From Patiria miniata (lineage: Eukaryota > Echinodermata > Asteroidea > Valvatida > Asterinidae), in assembly GCF_015706575.1 (NCBI RefSeq), contig NW_024037058.1, positions 6,821,806 to 6,885,805 on the forward strand: a stretch of 64,000 nt of DNA, read 5' to 3'. Both the position numbers and the translations under genes were made by a program. Under the pieces are notes generated by a model that did no database searches, was not told where the DNA came from, and was given only the letters and a program-made list of their open reading frames with translations. Numbering within the stretch: the stretch's first letter is position 1; every line of letters starts with the position of its first letter. Positions 21,799-32,831 of this stretch are shown here, piece by piece.

Positions 21799-22986
21799 AT
21801 CGCCTCCTGAGGTTTTATGTTCAGTATTTTATTGTCCTGCGAAAACTTCAAATATTTAGCAATCATAAGCGACAAAGTGACACATGAATGATCAAAATTT
21901 TGTGGCACCTTAGTAACCAAGGAAAAACTCACAACATGGGGGGGGAGGAGGCAAGGAAGGTACACATTTGTTGTGTGCAATTCAAGATTTTAAATGGGGG
22001 GGGGGGGGGGGGGGAGACACATGCCCCATAGATACACCATTGAAAGGTACACAGAAATATGGAATTCTAACATGGATTTATAACATCAAATCAGGTTTAA
22101 CAGTCCCTTACATATTTACAATTAAAACTAGTTACGAACCAATAAAAGGTGTGAATGGTAGTAACCCATTTAATTGCCCAATGTTGCAGTCCACTCTTTT
22201 TTTAATAAATTGAAATACAAAACTGTTTTATAGGAATGAAGCCTTAACACTAGTCTGAGTATCACCCGTTGTATCACCCTCTCTGTCTCTGGTCCAACGT
22301 CTGATATATCTAAGCATGCAAATTAATGCGACCCCGCACGCCAGCCAATTGCAGTCGACATGACATCATTTCATTCTGAAATCTGGACTTAGCTGTTGAT
22401 TGGTAAATTTTGATGCCATGTTTTTGTAATACAAGTCGAACATAGAGATCTAATAAAACCTGACATTGGCTTTCAAAACTGTTAACATACAGGAACGCTG
22501 ACCGTGGGTGAAACTTGAATGCACAAGAGGGCATTCTCATTACGTCTGTTATTCAAAATACTATATGATGATAATTCAAAGTCACAGGATGTTTGGGCAC
22601 CGCGTAACGTATCGATACAGTCCGCTTGACGTAGGCTATTTTTGCTAACATAATTTACAACGTAAAAGCATAATATATGTCGTATCTAGGTTTTATTAGA
22701 TGTACATGACAACGGGTTACCGAATAAGACCCGATATAGAAGGCGCTCGCTGAATGGTCAGAATATCGAGGTCAAGACGCAGTCTTGTTTTGCATTAATT
22801 ACTTGCCGAATCTGCTTGCATATCATAGACCCTTGCTATACATGAGGACCTTAGCACCCATCTCCCTACAATTAAGAACAATCCACAATGCTGTGCGAGT
22901 GTGCCAACAAGTGTTTGCCTCAAGAGGCCACTTTTCAACTTGACGGTCTATTTAAACTTATACTAACTTCTACAAAATGAACTTAC
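21799..22986. other. Duplicated spacer before PTP-like exon B
   Basis: Homologous to 33,400-34,217 and 57,120-58,503. It contains an 18-G run near 21,997 and no recognisable gene. Confidence 0.55.
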
Positions 22987-23083
22987 CTGTACATGGAAGT
23001 ACATTGGGGAATCTGTTCTTGTTTTTGCAGACAGGTTTCTTGGCTTCCTCACAGTTGACTGCCGCTGACATTTCATTTAGCAC
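22987..23083 (-). other. PTP-like exon, copy B
   Basis: A 97-base open exon on the minus strand: acceptor AACTTCAG, donor TACAG|GTAAGT. It reads as 32 codons plus one base, ending NKNRFPNVLPCTG. This resembles the segment leading into the KNRYxNILPYDH motif of classical receptor protein tyrosine phosphatases, where an exon of about this size is usual. Flanking PTP exons were not found, so it is more likely a duplicated exon fragment than a working gene. Confidence 0.5.
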
Positions 23084-23190
23084 CTGAAGTTTAAAGTGAA
23101 CAAATTGACAACACATGTTACAATACTTTTTCTCTTTCTAGCTCGGACTTCAATTACAATTGACAATTGTTGACCAATGTGATGTGGGAT

Positions 23191-23447
23191 CAGTGGTGTA
23201 TCCAGAGGGGAGGGGAGGGGAGGGGGCAGGGGAGGGGAGGGGGCAGGGGAGGGGATGGGAGGGGGCACCTTGTCCCCTGCCCCGAGCAGCTTTTTTGAAA
23301 GATATTTTTTCAGTAACTATTTCCATAAATTGTTAGAGAGTTCTGACAGGAAAAAAAAAAGAAACCAAGCTCCGAACCCATTACATTGAGCTGTGAAAAT
23401 CGGCATATATTTTCCAGTATGCATAAAAATAGTCAGTTTTGAAGAGC

Positions 23448-23489
<42 letters not shown>

Positions 23490-23554
23490 AGGCCAAGTGT
23501 TCGGGGATGTGCAGTGCGGTTGCCCCCTGACATCAAATGCTGGATACGCCACTG
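23191..23554. mobile_element. hAT-like MITE, copy 1
   Basis: Ends CAGTGGTGTATCCAG and CTGGATACGCCACTG, with an exact 8-base target duplication TGTGGGAT (23,183-23,190 and 23,555-23,562), diagnostic of hAT-type insertion. The interior is GA-rich repeats and a 38-base poly-C tract (about 23,450-23,487). A copy at 58,708-59,066 sits in the equivalent place, so it inserted before the unit duplicated. Confidence 0.9.
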
Positions 23555-23562
23555 TGTGGGAT

Positions 23563-24355
23563 ATGACGTTTTTAACACCCAAGGGCTGCATTTGGCCTCG
23601 GGTGCTATGTACATGTATGGCCAACACATTACACACTGGGGCACAGGCTGCATTTTGCAGTCCATGTGCAGTACGCACATCACCCATAATGAACTCACTT
23701 TCGATGTGAGAAACCTTTAAAATGATTATTTACATGTTTTTGTTTTCTTTGCAAGGTTGACACCAAAAGAAACAATGCTTCTTTTGGAAAATCTGTTACT
23801 TTAAAAGCATTTTTTTTTAAAACTTATCTAAAGTCATCCCAAATATCTGATATTGCGATCCCATATCAAATGTCTGAATTGTAATTATTTATGCACAGTA
23901 TAGACACTGTTCACAGTCTTCAAATAATCATGAAAATTCCTTTAGAAATGTGAAAAGGAATATTATGAGTATAAGATACCATACAATGCTGTATTTGGGT
24001 TTAAAGATTTCCAGATGGGACTGACAGGAATAACTAACTTATAATGTTCTATATGTTGTGTTGTAATCTAGTGGGTGTCATGCATACATTGGCATATAGG
24101 CCTATTCCCTTTGCTACATGTACATACATTTCATCCAAATGTACAATCATGTACATGTAGGCCTACAGATCAACATATTACATATGTGTTAAATGCATAT
24201 TTCCGCTTCAGCGTAGCACAGTGACTGGAACAGGCCCTTGGAAAATCTATTGTTACCAGAAACTGGGCCTTTGAAGGTGTTCACAAAATAACAAGACCTG
24301 TTGACTAGGCAAAACAAGTTAAACTGTGTGACCTGTGATCCATTGCAGTCTGGTG
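23563..24355 (+). other. TRIM-3 distal 5' flank
   Basis: Homologous to 4001-4463 and 59,075-59,816. No coding region. Confidence 0.6.
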
Positions 24356-24508
24356 TATTTATAGAATTGGGAATTTTCAGGCAGTGAGCAATGTCACACC
24401 CTACAGACATTCAAGTCAATCCAGAGAGTGAGAATCCACCAAAAAGTCCAACAGTTTCTTCATCAAACTGCCAAATTGATTGCAGAAATATCTTCTAACA
24501 TCATTCAG
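24356..24508 (+). promoter_or_regulatory. TRIM-3 TATA-like box and non-coding exon 1
   Basis: TATTTATA at 24,356-24,363; donor CAG|GTATGT after 24,508. Equivalent to the TRIM-1 exon 1. The partner acceptor is 4.9 kb away (29,409-29,410) because two transposons entered the intron. Confidence 0.5.
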
Positions 24509-24617
24509 GTATGTTTAGTTGAGAATAAGCTTAACAAATGCAACCACAATTGGCATAGGAATCTGTGCAGACATTTGACTACCACTTTGTACTTCAGTTT
24601 CTTTCTCTGATGCACCA

Positions 24618-27611
24618 CCCAGACAGCAAGCATACGTTAATCCGACGATGGCAAAGGTCGGCGACGTCGCCCGTGGGCGTACGACGTCGGTCGGACGTCT
24701 GGAATGGGTCAGAGATTTCCTTATTTGCCTTACGTCGAAAATAGGTTGAACACTTTGGTCATCATAACGTCTGTTTAACTTTAACGTTGGTAAGCTGTCA
24801 GAACTATAACGTTAATAAGACGTCAAATCAAGGTCATCACATCACGTCGGCAACAGGTCAGACTTTTTAGTCATCATGACGTCTGTCTAACGTTGAAGAT
24901 ATTTCGTTGGTAGGGCGTCAGGATTGTAACGTTGGTAAGACGTCAAATAAAGTCAATCACATTACGTCAGCACGGCGTCGAAATCTTGAGACGAACTAAC
25001 GTCAGATTATTGTCACATCGGTTTGGCGTCGCTAATCTGACGTTGAATACAGTCATCACTGTGACGCCATAGTGGCGTCGGAAACCTGATGACGTCAGTA
25101 GGACGTCGCATTATTTGAAGTCAACACGTCAGTCTCAAAGTCGCAAATCTGACGTGTGCTGGACGTTAACTTATGGTCACCAGTTCGACGTCAGATTGGC
25201 CTGGCTAATCAGAGGTCATTTGGACGTCACCGTTGTATGGTCATCACTGTGACATCAGTCTTGCGTTGCACATCTGACCTCAATAGGACGTCAAATTATG
25301 GTCAGCACTCCCATGTCACACGACGTCTTCGGAGCCAGGAAGAAAGACGTCTTTGAGATGTTGGGCTTTTTGCCCACGGCCGCTGTAGTACACACTATAG
25401 ATAACGACCGTTAAATGATGTCTTTAAGACATTGTGTGCCAATGCTGGTAGTGTCCAGTAGTGCGCATGCACCTGTGTGCATGCGCTCCACGTAACCTTG
25501 TTGGTCGATGAAAACCGGAATGCGTGCATGTCTGTTGGGCGCGCGTGACAGCCAGTACTAGAGAGTATGCCCTGCAGACAGTGTGAATTCGAAGCGAACC
25601 ATCAGCTGCTATAGTTGCATCTGACAAGTTTGAATATCCGTTAAAACTGCTGTGGGAAAAGAATGTCATGTCTGTAGACGTGGTGGCCCAAAATGAACAA
25701 GTTTTGTGCACCGTTTCAATGCTAATCGTCTTCTGTTGTCAAGATTGTGTTCTGCGATTGACGTTCCCAGCTGATCTCAAGCTTTAAGATACTGTGACCC
25801 GCAAGATACATGGAACAAGCACATACACTGTCGTTTTCGATTGAACCGCTAGCACCGCAGCTGTCAAGATTGTACTTGTTTTATGAGCGGCCCTTGCAAT
25901 GTAGGCCTACTGAAAAGGTAAGTTTCAAACAACTGTTCCTGAGTTACCATGGAAGGAGTTGCAATTTCTTTTGAGGACAGTGTTGGGTAGTCTTGAAAGG
26001 TCATCCTGATTTATGTCTAGAATACAGTTTCCCTAAAGTTGTAAAATTAAAATTCAAGGTCAATTCGTATTTCATTCTCAAAGCTACACTATCAGTGTCC
26101 TTTATTGAAACATTGGAGACGTAAGCTAATCAGCAGTCATGCATGATTTGCCCGATTTCCATCATCGTTTCCAAGCTTATCGTTTCATAGTGGAACATGA
26201 ATTTAGAAACAACTGTATCTTTTGACTTTAAAACTTGTAACTTTTGACTTGAAAAGCCGGTTGAAATCATTTCACCAAAACAAATTAACTCGGTTGAAAA
26301 TCATGTCATTGTAAAACAAAATATCGTTGTGTTTATAACAGTGCGATCAGCTGGTTTACCAGCAAGAAAACTGAATGGCTGAAGCATCTAATTGAGAACT
26401 CATGTTCAAAAAAATCCGTCAATTTTACCCACATCTCAACATGAGAAGAGAATGTACACTTTGATCATTGATAACTTAGAACTCTAAAATTAATTGTTAA
26501 TAAAATGAGAAGCACACCCAGGCTTTTGCTTGGGATGGGGGGCTCACAGTATTTTTTTTTTGGGGGGGGGGGGAGTTACAATTTAAAGGAAAAAAAATCC
26601 CCAAATTGTTTGAAGTTGATGGCACCACATACTCCCCCATTATACTACTCGAAAATACAATGAAATAGGCCAAAGTCGTGGGACTAGAATATATATAAAA
26701 AGGAACCTCTTAGGGGGAGGTCAAGCTTTCTAAAAGTAAAATTGATGTGCACTTGGATTTGGCTAACATGAAAAATTGTGTTTTTAACAGTTACAAGTCA
26801 TCTTTATTTATAAAACAGATGTGTTCGTATACAAAAAAGTTAATTATTGCTTTCATTTTCTTTTCCAGATCTCTGCTTCGTTCAAGTGATGGAGAAGAGA
26901 CATACTACCTAAGCCCTTCTACTACTACTACCCGTGGCAACCTGCACCATCAAAGACAGCATCACGACGGCCTGATGTCATTTACCTGCACAAATCTTCG
27001 AAAAATGGATTAGAGCTCATGTCTGTGCTGGCTTCTCTTTAAGTTTTTTTTTTCAAAATTATTGAACTTAAAAGGTATCGTACGTAATGGTCAACGTTGA
27101 CATGCTTGTTATAAGTATTATTTTATTAAGAATTTTAATTTCCGGTTATGTTGGTCTGATGAAGAAAATATGTTTTGGAATTGAGCGATACATATGATGT
27201 TTATCCAACATTAACGCCATCGTACAAACAATGTTGAAATGACGCAAAAATAAGGTCGGAAAATGAGTGAAATGACGTTTTCCTAACGTTCAGACCAACG
27301 TACAAACAATGTTGGGCCAACGTTGATATGACGTGAAAACAACGTTTGTAATTGAGCAAAAAGACGTCTATCCATCGTCTAACGCCAATGTAAAAACAAC
27401 GTTGATTTGACATAAAAAATAAGGTCGGAAATTGAGTAAAATGGAAGGGCGTCCAACGTTCATACCAACGTACAAACAATGTTGGGCCAACGTGAATCAG
27501 CAGTGCAAGTTGCCGTTGAACCGCCGTTAGTGTCTGACATTGGTCCAACGTGTCCTTCGTCAATGTTTGACGTTGATCCGACGTCGGACCGATGTACATT
27601 TGCTGTCTGGG
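24618..27611. mobile_element. 3 kb DNA transposon in the TRIM-3 leader intron
   Basis: Perfect 12-base ends CCCAGACAGCAA / TTGCTGTCTGGG. The uninterrupted site in TRIM-1 (GATGCACCATGAGCAG) shows a 2-base CA duplication. The left 700 bases are a degenerate array of ACGTC/GACGT motifs, and the right 400 bases an array of AACGTTGG/CCAACGTT motifs. A 2-base duplication plus subterminal repeats recalls CACTA/EnSpm elements, but the terminal bases do not fit well, so the superfamily is left open. The interior is non-repetitive and includes a possible spliced small ORF. Confidence 0.85.
25883..27013 (+). CDS. Possible spliced 59-residue ORF inside the transposon
   Basis: The ATG at 25,883 opens 35 bases ending AAAAG|GTAAGT (25,917). 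A good acceptor (TTTTCTTTTCCAG) ends at 26,868, and the frame continues 26,869-27,013 to TAG. The join keeps phase. The product is Ser/Thr- and His-rich with no recognised domain. Both splice sites are strong, but such a short ORF could arise by chance; an untranslated or regulatory transcript is equally possible. Confidence 0.25.
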
Positions 27612-27825
27612 CATGAGCAGTGTGTTAAACCAGCACACATACAAAGTACCAATCAATGGATAAGTCCTATTTTTCCTGTTCATATGTAAACAAGTTATAT
27701 TTTAGGCCACATTTTTTATTTTTTGGATTGCAGATCTGATTTTTAAAAACCAAATTCTTTGCAAAATGAAGAACAAAAAAAAAATCAACATTTGGCCAAT
27801 TGTTAATTTTATATTTTGGCTAGCA

Positions 27826-28930
27826 CCATAAATGTGACCGATTTACTGCACTACCTACGTAAATGAAGGCCACACTTGGAATATGTACCTGAAAATGTAG
27901 AACTTTGTCAAGTTTACACATTTAGAATCTATTTGTAGTTTATTTATGTTTTAGAAGCACACTCACCCTCTTTATACTATAGCGATAGAAAATAGTCCCC
28001 TTGTTTCAGACATCTGTATTTGTTTGAAATTTCCAGGTTCGTTTGCACACGTTTGCATATCTAAATTCCAACACGAGATTACACGAAATGTAATGTCTGA
28101 AAAGGGGAGACTAATTTTCTATCACTATAAAAAGGGTGAGTATGCTTTGATGTAAACCGTATATAAACTACAAATAAATTCTATATGTGAAAATCCAAAT
28201 TTGAAAAAGTTTTACATTTTCGGAAACATGTTCCAAGTTGTCGGTGTTTTCACGAAGTGACAAAAACCTCGATATTATGCAAAAAGGTCATTCCGAGATA
28301 ATCGCCTTTGAAGTTAATCATTTTTTTCAAAACACCTTTTCGACTAGTTTTTGGTTATGAATTTAAGAAATTCTTGTATTGTCAAGTAACGTATGCTTTG
28401 TTCTGTGCTAATTCAAAGTTGTTTATTAGGAGTCTCTCTTAATTAAACTGTAATTAATTAATAAAGATCAATAAAAGTTTTTTCACTTCGTGAAAACAGC
28501 AAAACACAGAGGCCTCACTATTTTGTCCCATTAACTTGTACACACTCTGTGTCACTTTGTGAAAACATAAAACGTTCTAAGGAATTGTTACATTTGCGCG
28601 TCTGACGTCACTGCAGCGCGCGCGAGTCTGTTCTTTATCAACTTCGTTCACGGCGTGCGCGTCCAATCCCGTCCAATCCCATCCTAAAGTGTGTGTAGAG
28701 AAATGCTTTATTCCTCTGGCCCTGCTAACGAGTTAAGTTTGTGTCACTTCGTGAAAACAGAAAACACTTATTTTAGGCATTTTGTCAAATGTTTGTAAGT
28801 AAACAATATTTCGCTTTTTCTTGAAACTCAGCCAAATTCGATTTTGGAGGCTTTTGTCACTTCGTGAAAACATCAACGAAGTGTGGCCTTTATTTACAGA
28901 GGTAGTCCGGTAAATTGGCCACATTTATGG
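27826..28930. mobile_element. 1.1 kb element with CACTTCGTGAAAAC repeats
   Basis: The ends CCATAAATGTG / CACATTTATGG extend into a roughly 45-base inverted repeat (about 80 percent identical by eye, including ACTACCT and AAGGCCACACTT). The motif CACTTCGTGAAAAC, or its complement, recurs near 28,248, 28,483, 28,553, 28,743 and 28,857. It lies in the TRIM-3 leader intron and is absent from the other introns. No transposase. The motif overlaps TTTTCACGAAG seen in the 13,815-14,475 element. Confidence 0.8.
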
Positions 28931-29455
28931 GGCAATATTTCTGCCAAACTTGTTACAGGCCTAATGCATTGGCATTGTTAAAAAAAAGTATGAAATTAAC
29001 TTGTACAACATCATCACACAGCCTGAAAAGCGTCAATTTCTCTATTAAAAGATTCTTCAGCCACACGTCCGCGTTTTGCTAGAAATACAGCAGGCATATG
29101 GGCAACACTGTGCCTGGTGAAGTGGATATTGTGTGTTTATCCTGCTCGCAACCCGTTCAAGATCAGACGACTTTTGTATATTTTTCTCTTCATATTTCTT
29201 TGTTCAAGAATAAACATTTCTTTATGAAGTATGTGCCCCAGAGGATTTTTGAGAAGAAACATGAGTTGGAATTTCATTATCAAGTTTGATTTTGCCGGTT
29301 TGCGCAGGTGCAGTTTTGTAACCTATCAATGCTTATTACAACCATATCATCATTTGAAGTTAAAATACATGTAAATCCAAAACCTTTACATTAATGTGCT
29401 TCATTTTCAGATAAAAGGTCTATCTACCCCTATCGCATCAAACCACCCAGTGAAG

Positions 29456-31447
29456 ATGGCATCTAATGTTACAGCTCAATTAGTGTTGGAGAAGATTAGT
29501 GTGGATCATCTGGAATGCTCCATCTGCACCAACCGTTTCAGGCAGCCCAAACTGCTGGACTGTTTGCATAGTTTTTGCCTGCAATGCCTCCAAGAGCTCA
29601 GACAGAGCCAAGATCCTAGTGGTACAAAGCTGACATGTCCTCTGTGCAGACATGAAACCATGTTGATAGGGTCTGGGGTTGCTGATCTCCCTAACAACTT
29701 TGCATTCAGTGCCCTGGTGGAGGAAGTTACAATGCAGGAAAAGCTACTGGAAGGTCAAGGGTCAGACATGAAATGTCAAGCCTGTGATGAGGAAAATCAG
29801 GCTATTTCAAGATGCATGGACTGCGATCATTTCCTGTGTCAAGAATGTCAAAAGGCTCATGGGCGTATGACCTTGATGATGAAATCTCACAAAATCTACT
29901 CACTGGCTCAACTTCAATCAGGACAAATTGTCTACAAGAGTAAACTAAGAGATGAAGTTCCAAAATGTTGCAAGCATCCAGATCAGAATCTCAATGTCTA
30001 CTGCAACTCATGTGAGCAAGTCATATGCACAACTTGCTATGTACTTGATCATACAAAACACTCACTCACTGGATTACCTGAAGCCGCAGAGAAATGCAAG
30101 GAGAAGGTCAGAGAAATGGTCCAAAAATGTGAGAGCAGAAAAACAGAATTGAGCACCACCATCGAGGAGACGTGCAAATCTCGCAAGAAACTGGACACCA
30201 TGTTTGCCAACACTCAAAAGAAAATCTCCAAAAAGGCTCAACATGAGATTACAAAGCTCAAACAGGAGATTGCAAAGATACAGAACGAGATGGCAAAGAT
30301 CCAAAAGGAAGAACAGAATTTGTTGAAAGAGACAGACACAATTTATCAAGACAAACTCAAAGCTTACGAGGCTGTTCAAGCAACGAACAGGACGGAGGTG
30401 ACACAGACAGAGCACAAGCTGGAGGAGGTCGAACAACTCATGAATCAAGCAAGTTGCTATGAGATTCTTGAACTTCAGCAGAAGCTCTTGCATAACCTCA
30501 GTGAATTGACAGGGAAACAGCCAGAGCAAGTTCCTGACAAGTTGACCCTCATGGATTTTGAAGAAAGTGAGAGGTCACTTGGCAGACTCATTCTGGAAGA
30601 AGAGCCAAAGGCTGCAGAAAAGCAATCACCACTGAGACCTGGAAGATCATGCGTAAAGGAGAAATGGGAACTAAAGACTGAAGTCAAGAATTTTGAACTA
30701 ACATGGGTACACATTGCACATGCTGCAGCATGCTCTAACAATAAAATACTTGTATTAGACAGTTTCAATCATGCATTATTCACAGTATCACTGACCAATA
30801 GCCAACATGCACCACCTCATATACCACAAAGGCTACAAATCAATGGCCTCACTGATGCAATGTGTATTGCAGTGAGCAAGGATGACAAGCTCCTTGCTCT
30901 AGATGGTCCAGAAGTCAAGGTCTTCAACAAGCAACATCAGCTCCTCCATCAGTTCACACCAGGTAGAGGGTCAGACAGCATACCAACATGCCTTGCATTG
31001 GATGGCAGCAATCTGATAGCAGTGGGTTACAAAGGCAATGATGAGATATCTCTACACAACCCAGATGGATCCCTCATCAGGAGACTGCCTGCTCCAATGA
31101 TGGGATATTATCTGACAATGTACAATTATCGCCTTATCTACACAACAGGCTTGACCAAAAGGTTGGTATGTGTAGACTACTATGGTACCAGTGTATTCTC
31201 AGTAGACATGATCAGCAACGTGCAGGCGTGTTTGTACCCTAAAGGTGTGTGCTGTGACAGTGATGGCAGCATATATGTTGCTGTACTCGGACATCCAACA
31301 GGTGTTATTCTGCATTACAGTCCTGATGGCAAGTACATTGGATGTGTGATCAAGGACTGTATTCATCCACATGGCATCACATTCACATCTGATGGTGATC
31401 TGGTAGTGGCTGCAGGAGTATCTGTAAAGGTCTATCACCGAGTGTAA
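29456..31447 (+). CDS. TRIM-3: RING/B-box/coiled-coil/beta-propeller protein
   Basis: 663 residues, the longest copy. RING (CSIC...CPLC, followed by RHET), two B-boxes, coiled coil, linker and propeller are all present with ligands intact. The extra length comes from a third coiled-coil heptad: 21-base units at 30,245, 30,266 and 30,287 encode EITKLKQ, EIAKIQN and EMAKIQK. The first blade (TWVHIAHAAACSNNKIL) differs from other copies. The conserved ATG was chosen, 46 bases after the acceptor at 29,409-29,410. RHET is shared with TRIM-4, its probable partner in the two-gene repeat. Confidence 0.92.
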   Translation: MASNVTAQLVLEKISVDHLECSICTNRFRQPKLLDCLHSFCLQCLQELRQSQDPSGTKLTCPLCRHETMLIGSGVADLPNNFAFSALVEEVTMQEKLLEGQGSDMKCQACDEENQAISRCMDCDHFLCQECQKAHGRMTLMMKSHKIYSLAQLQSGQIVYKSKLRDEVPKCCKHPDQNLNVYCNSCEQVICTTCYVLDHTKHSLTGLPEAAEKCKEKVREMVQKCESRKTELSTTIEETCKSRKKLDTMFANTQKKISKKAQHEITKLKQEIAKIQNEMAKIQKEEQNLLKETDTIYQDKLKAYEAVQATNRTEVTQTEHKLEEVEQLMNQASCYEILELQQKLLHNLSELTGKQPEQVPDKLTLMDFEESERSLGRLILEEEPKAAEKQSPLRPGRSCVKEKWELKTEVKNFELTWVHIAHAAACSNNKILVLDSFNHALFTVSLTNSQHAPPHIPQRLQINGLTDAMCIAVSKDDKLLALDGPEVKVFNKQHQLLHQFTPGRGSDSIPTCLALDGSNLIAVGYKGNDEISLHNPDGSLIRRLPAPMMGYYLTMYNYRLIYTTGLTKRLVCVDYYGTSVFSVDMISNVQACLYPKGVCCDSDGSIYVAVLGHPTGVILHYSPDGKYIGCVIKDCIHPHGITFTSDGDLVVAAGVSVKVYHRV

Positions 31448-31925
31448 GGACAGATTAATTCAACTGGGGCTATCCAGCGTATCCACCAACCACTTCCATC
31501 AGGCATTGGACATTGTTATCACTGACAAAGAACTTTAAAGTTCATTCCCTCAAATAACATTCTACAATACTGTATATTTGGTTTATTGCTAAGGTCTTTG
31601 CTGTCTGTATGTGTTGACTCTAATACTTTAACCACTTCCCCTTTAGAAAATCTTGGACTTCAACACCCAGCCTACTTCCTATATAATCCTCGATCTGGTG
31701 GCCCAATAACGAGAGCAAAGGAATGACCCTTCACATTGTCTGCAAATAGGACAGAGTGCACATTTTTCATAAAGTATTACCAACAATAGGGAAAGTATTA
31801 CAACAAGAGGGCAATTCAATTTTCGAAGAATGCATTATTTTGTTTGGCAAAGTACAAGAATGCTTCTGTGAATCAAATGACCTACCCAACAAATATTAAT
31901 TAGTTTGAAGTCATTTTCAATGTCA
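31448..31925 (+). other. TRIM-3 3' UTR and flank
   Basis: Homologous to other TRIM 3' flanks but shortened: the stretch equivalent to about 7,890-8,470 of TRIM-1 is missing. No coding region. Confidence 0.55.
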
Positions 31926-31933
31926 CTTGAATG

Positions 31934-32661
31934 CATGGGCAGCAATCCTGGGGGGGGGGGGGGGGGGGGGCAGGGGGACATGTTTCCCCCCCCCACTTTG
32001 TGAAGGGTGGGGGACACAATGTCAAATGTCCCCCCCCCCAGATTTTTTAACTCGTGCCTCATTTACAGGGCCTTATTATGTACTACAATGTATCTTTTGC
32101 TAAGAAAATACTTTGGATAAAGTGGTCAGAAATTGCATCAGGTCGTACCACAGAGCATTTAGAATCCAAAAATTTTCGGGGCCCCAAACCCCACGCCTTT
32201 AGCTTAGAATATAATAGCTTATTCAATGACTTCAACCTCTAAAATGATTTTTAAATTATTATCTTTTGCTGGGACAATATTGGTTAAAGTGGTCCAAAAT
32301 TGCCTCAGATTGCACCACTGAGCATCTAGAATCATTTTTTCCAGACCCTTAAGCGGCCCCCGAACCCCATGCCTTTAGCTGAGAATATAATAGCTTATTT
32401 AATGACTTCAACCTCCAAAATGATGTTTATATCATTATCTTTTGCTTAGAAAATATTGGTTAAAGTGGTCAGAAATTGCCTCAGGTCACATCATGGAGGA
32501 AGGAATGATCACACCACATGAGTATCTAGAATCCGAATTTTTTGGGGGCCCTTAAGCAGGCCCCGCAACCCACGCCGTAACGGGCTTCGCACTTTGCACA
32601 CCCAATTATTTCTGATCAAGGTATGTCACGCCCCACTTTTGAGAAGCGATTGACGCCACTG
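31934..32661. mobile_element. hAT-like element, 728 bases
   Basis: Exact 8-base target duplication CTTGAATG (31,926-31,933 and 32,662-32,669); the paralogous TRIM-1 site near 8,550 reads CACTTGAATGGCAAATG uninterrupted. The ends CATGGGCAGCAATC and GATTGACGCCACTG are imperfect inverted repeats. The interior has G/C homopolymers and tandem units of about 200 bases containing 'attggttaaagtggtc' and 'cccacgcctttagct'. The same interior occurs inverted in the element at 44,934. Confidence 0.85.
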
Positions 32662-32831
32662 CTTGAATGGCAAATGATAAATTTCGGAGGTTACTTTGGA
32701 CTCTATAATGTATAGAATGACCTACTTGTGAAAGGTTCCTTATGACAATTACTGGTATTATCAATTACAATAATATATGTAGTTAAGTTACTTCCATCAA
32801 TGATTGAGGCTTTTTTCTTGTTCGAATAAGT

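Noticed and set aside
23381..23720. Poly-Gly and poly-Pro ORFs
   Set aside because: They come from the poly-C/G tract inside the hAT-like MITE.
24640..25350. CRISPR-like or satellite array
   Set aside because: The ACGTC motifs are irregularly spaced, occur in both orientations and lie inside transposon ends; there are no repeat-spacer units.
27201..27683. 160-residue minus-strand ORF rich in VGPT/QR motifs
   Set aside because: It is a translation of the CCAACGTTGG subterminal repeats of the 24,618-27,611 element and has no independent coding evidence.
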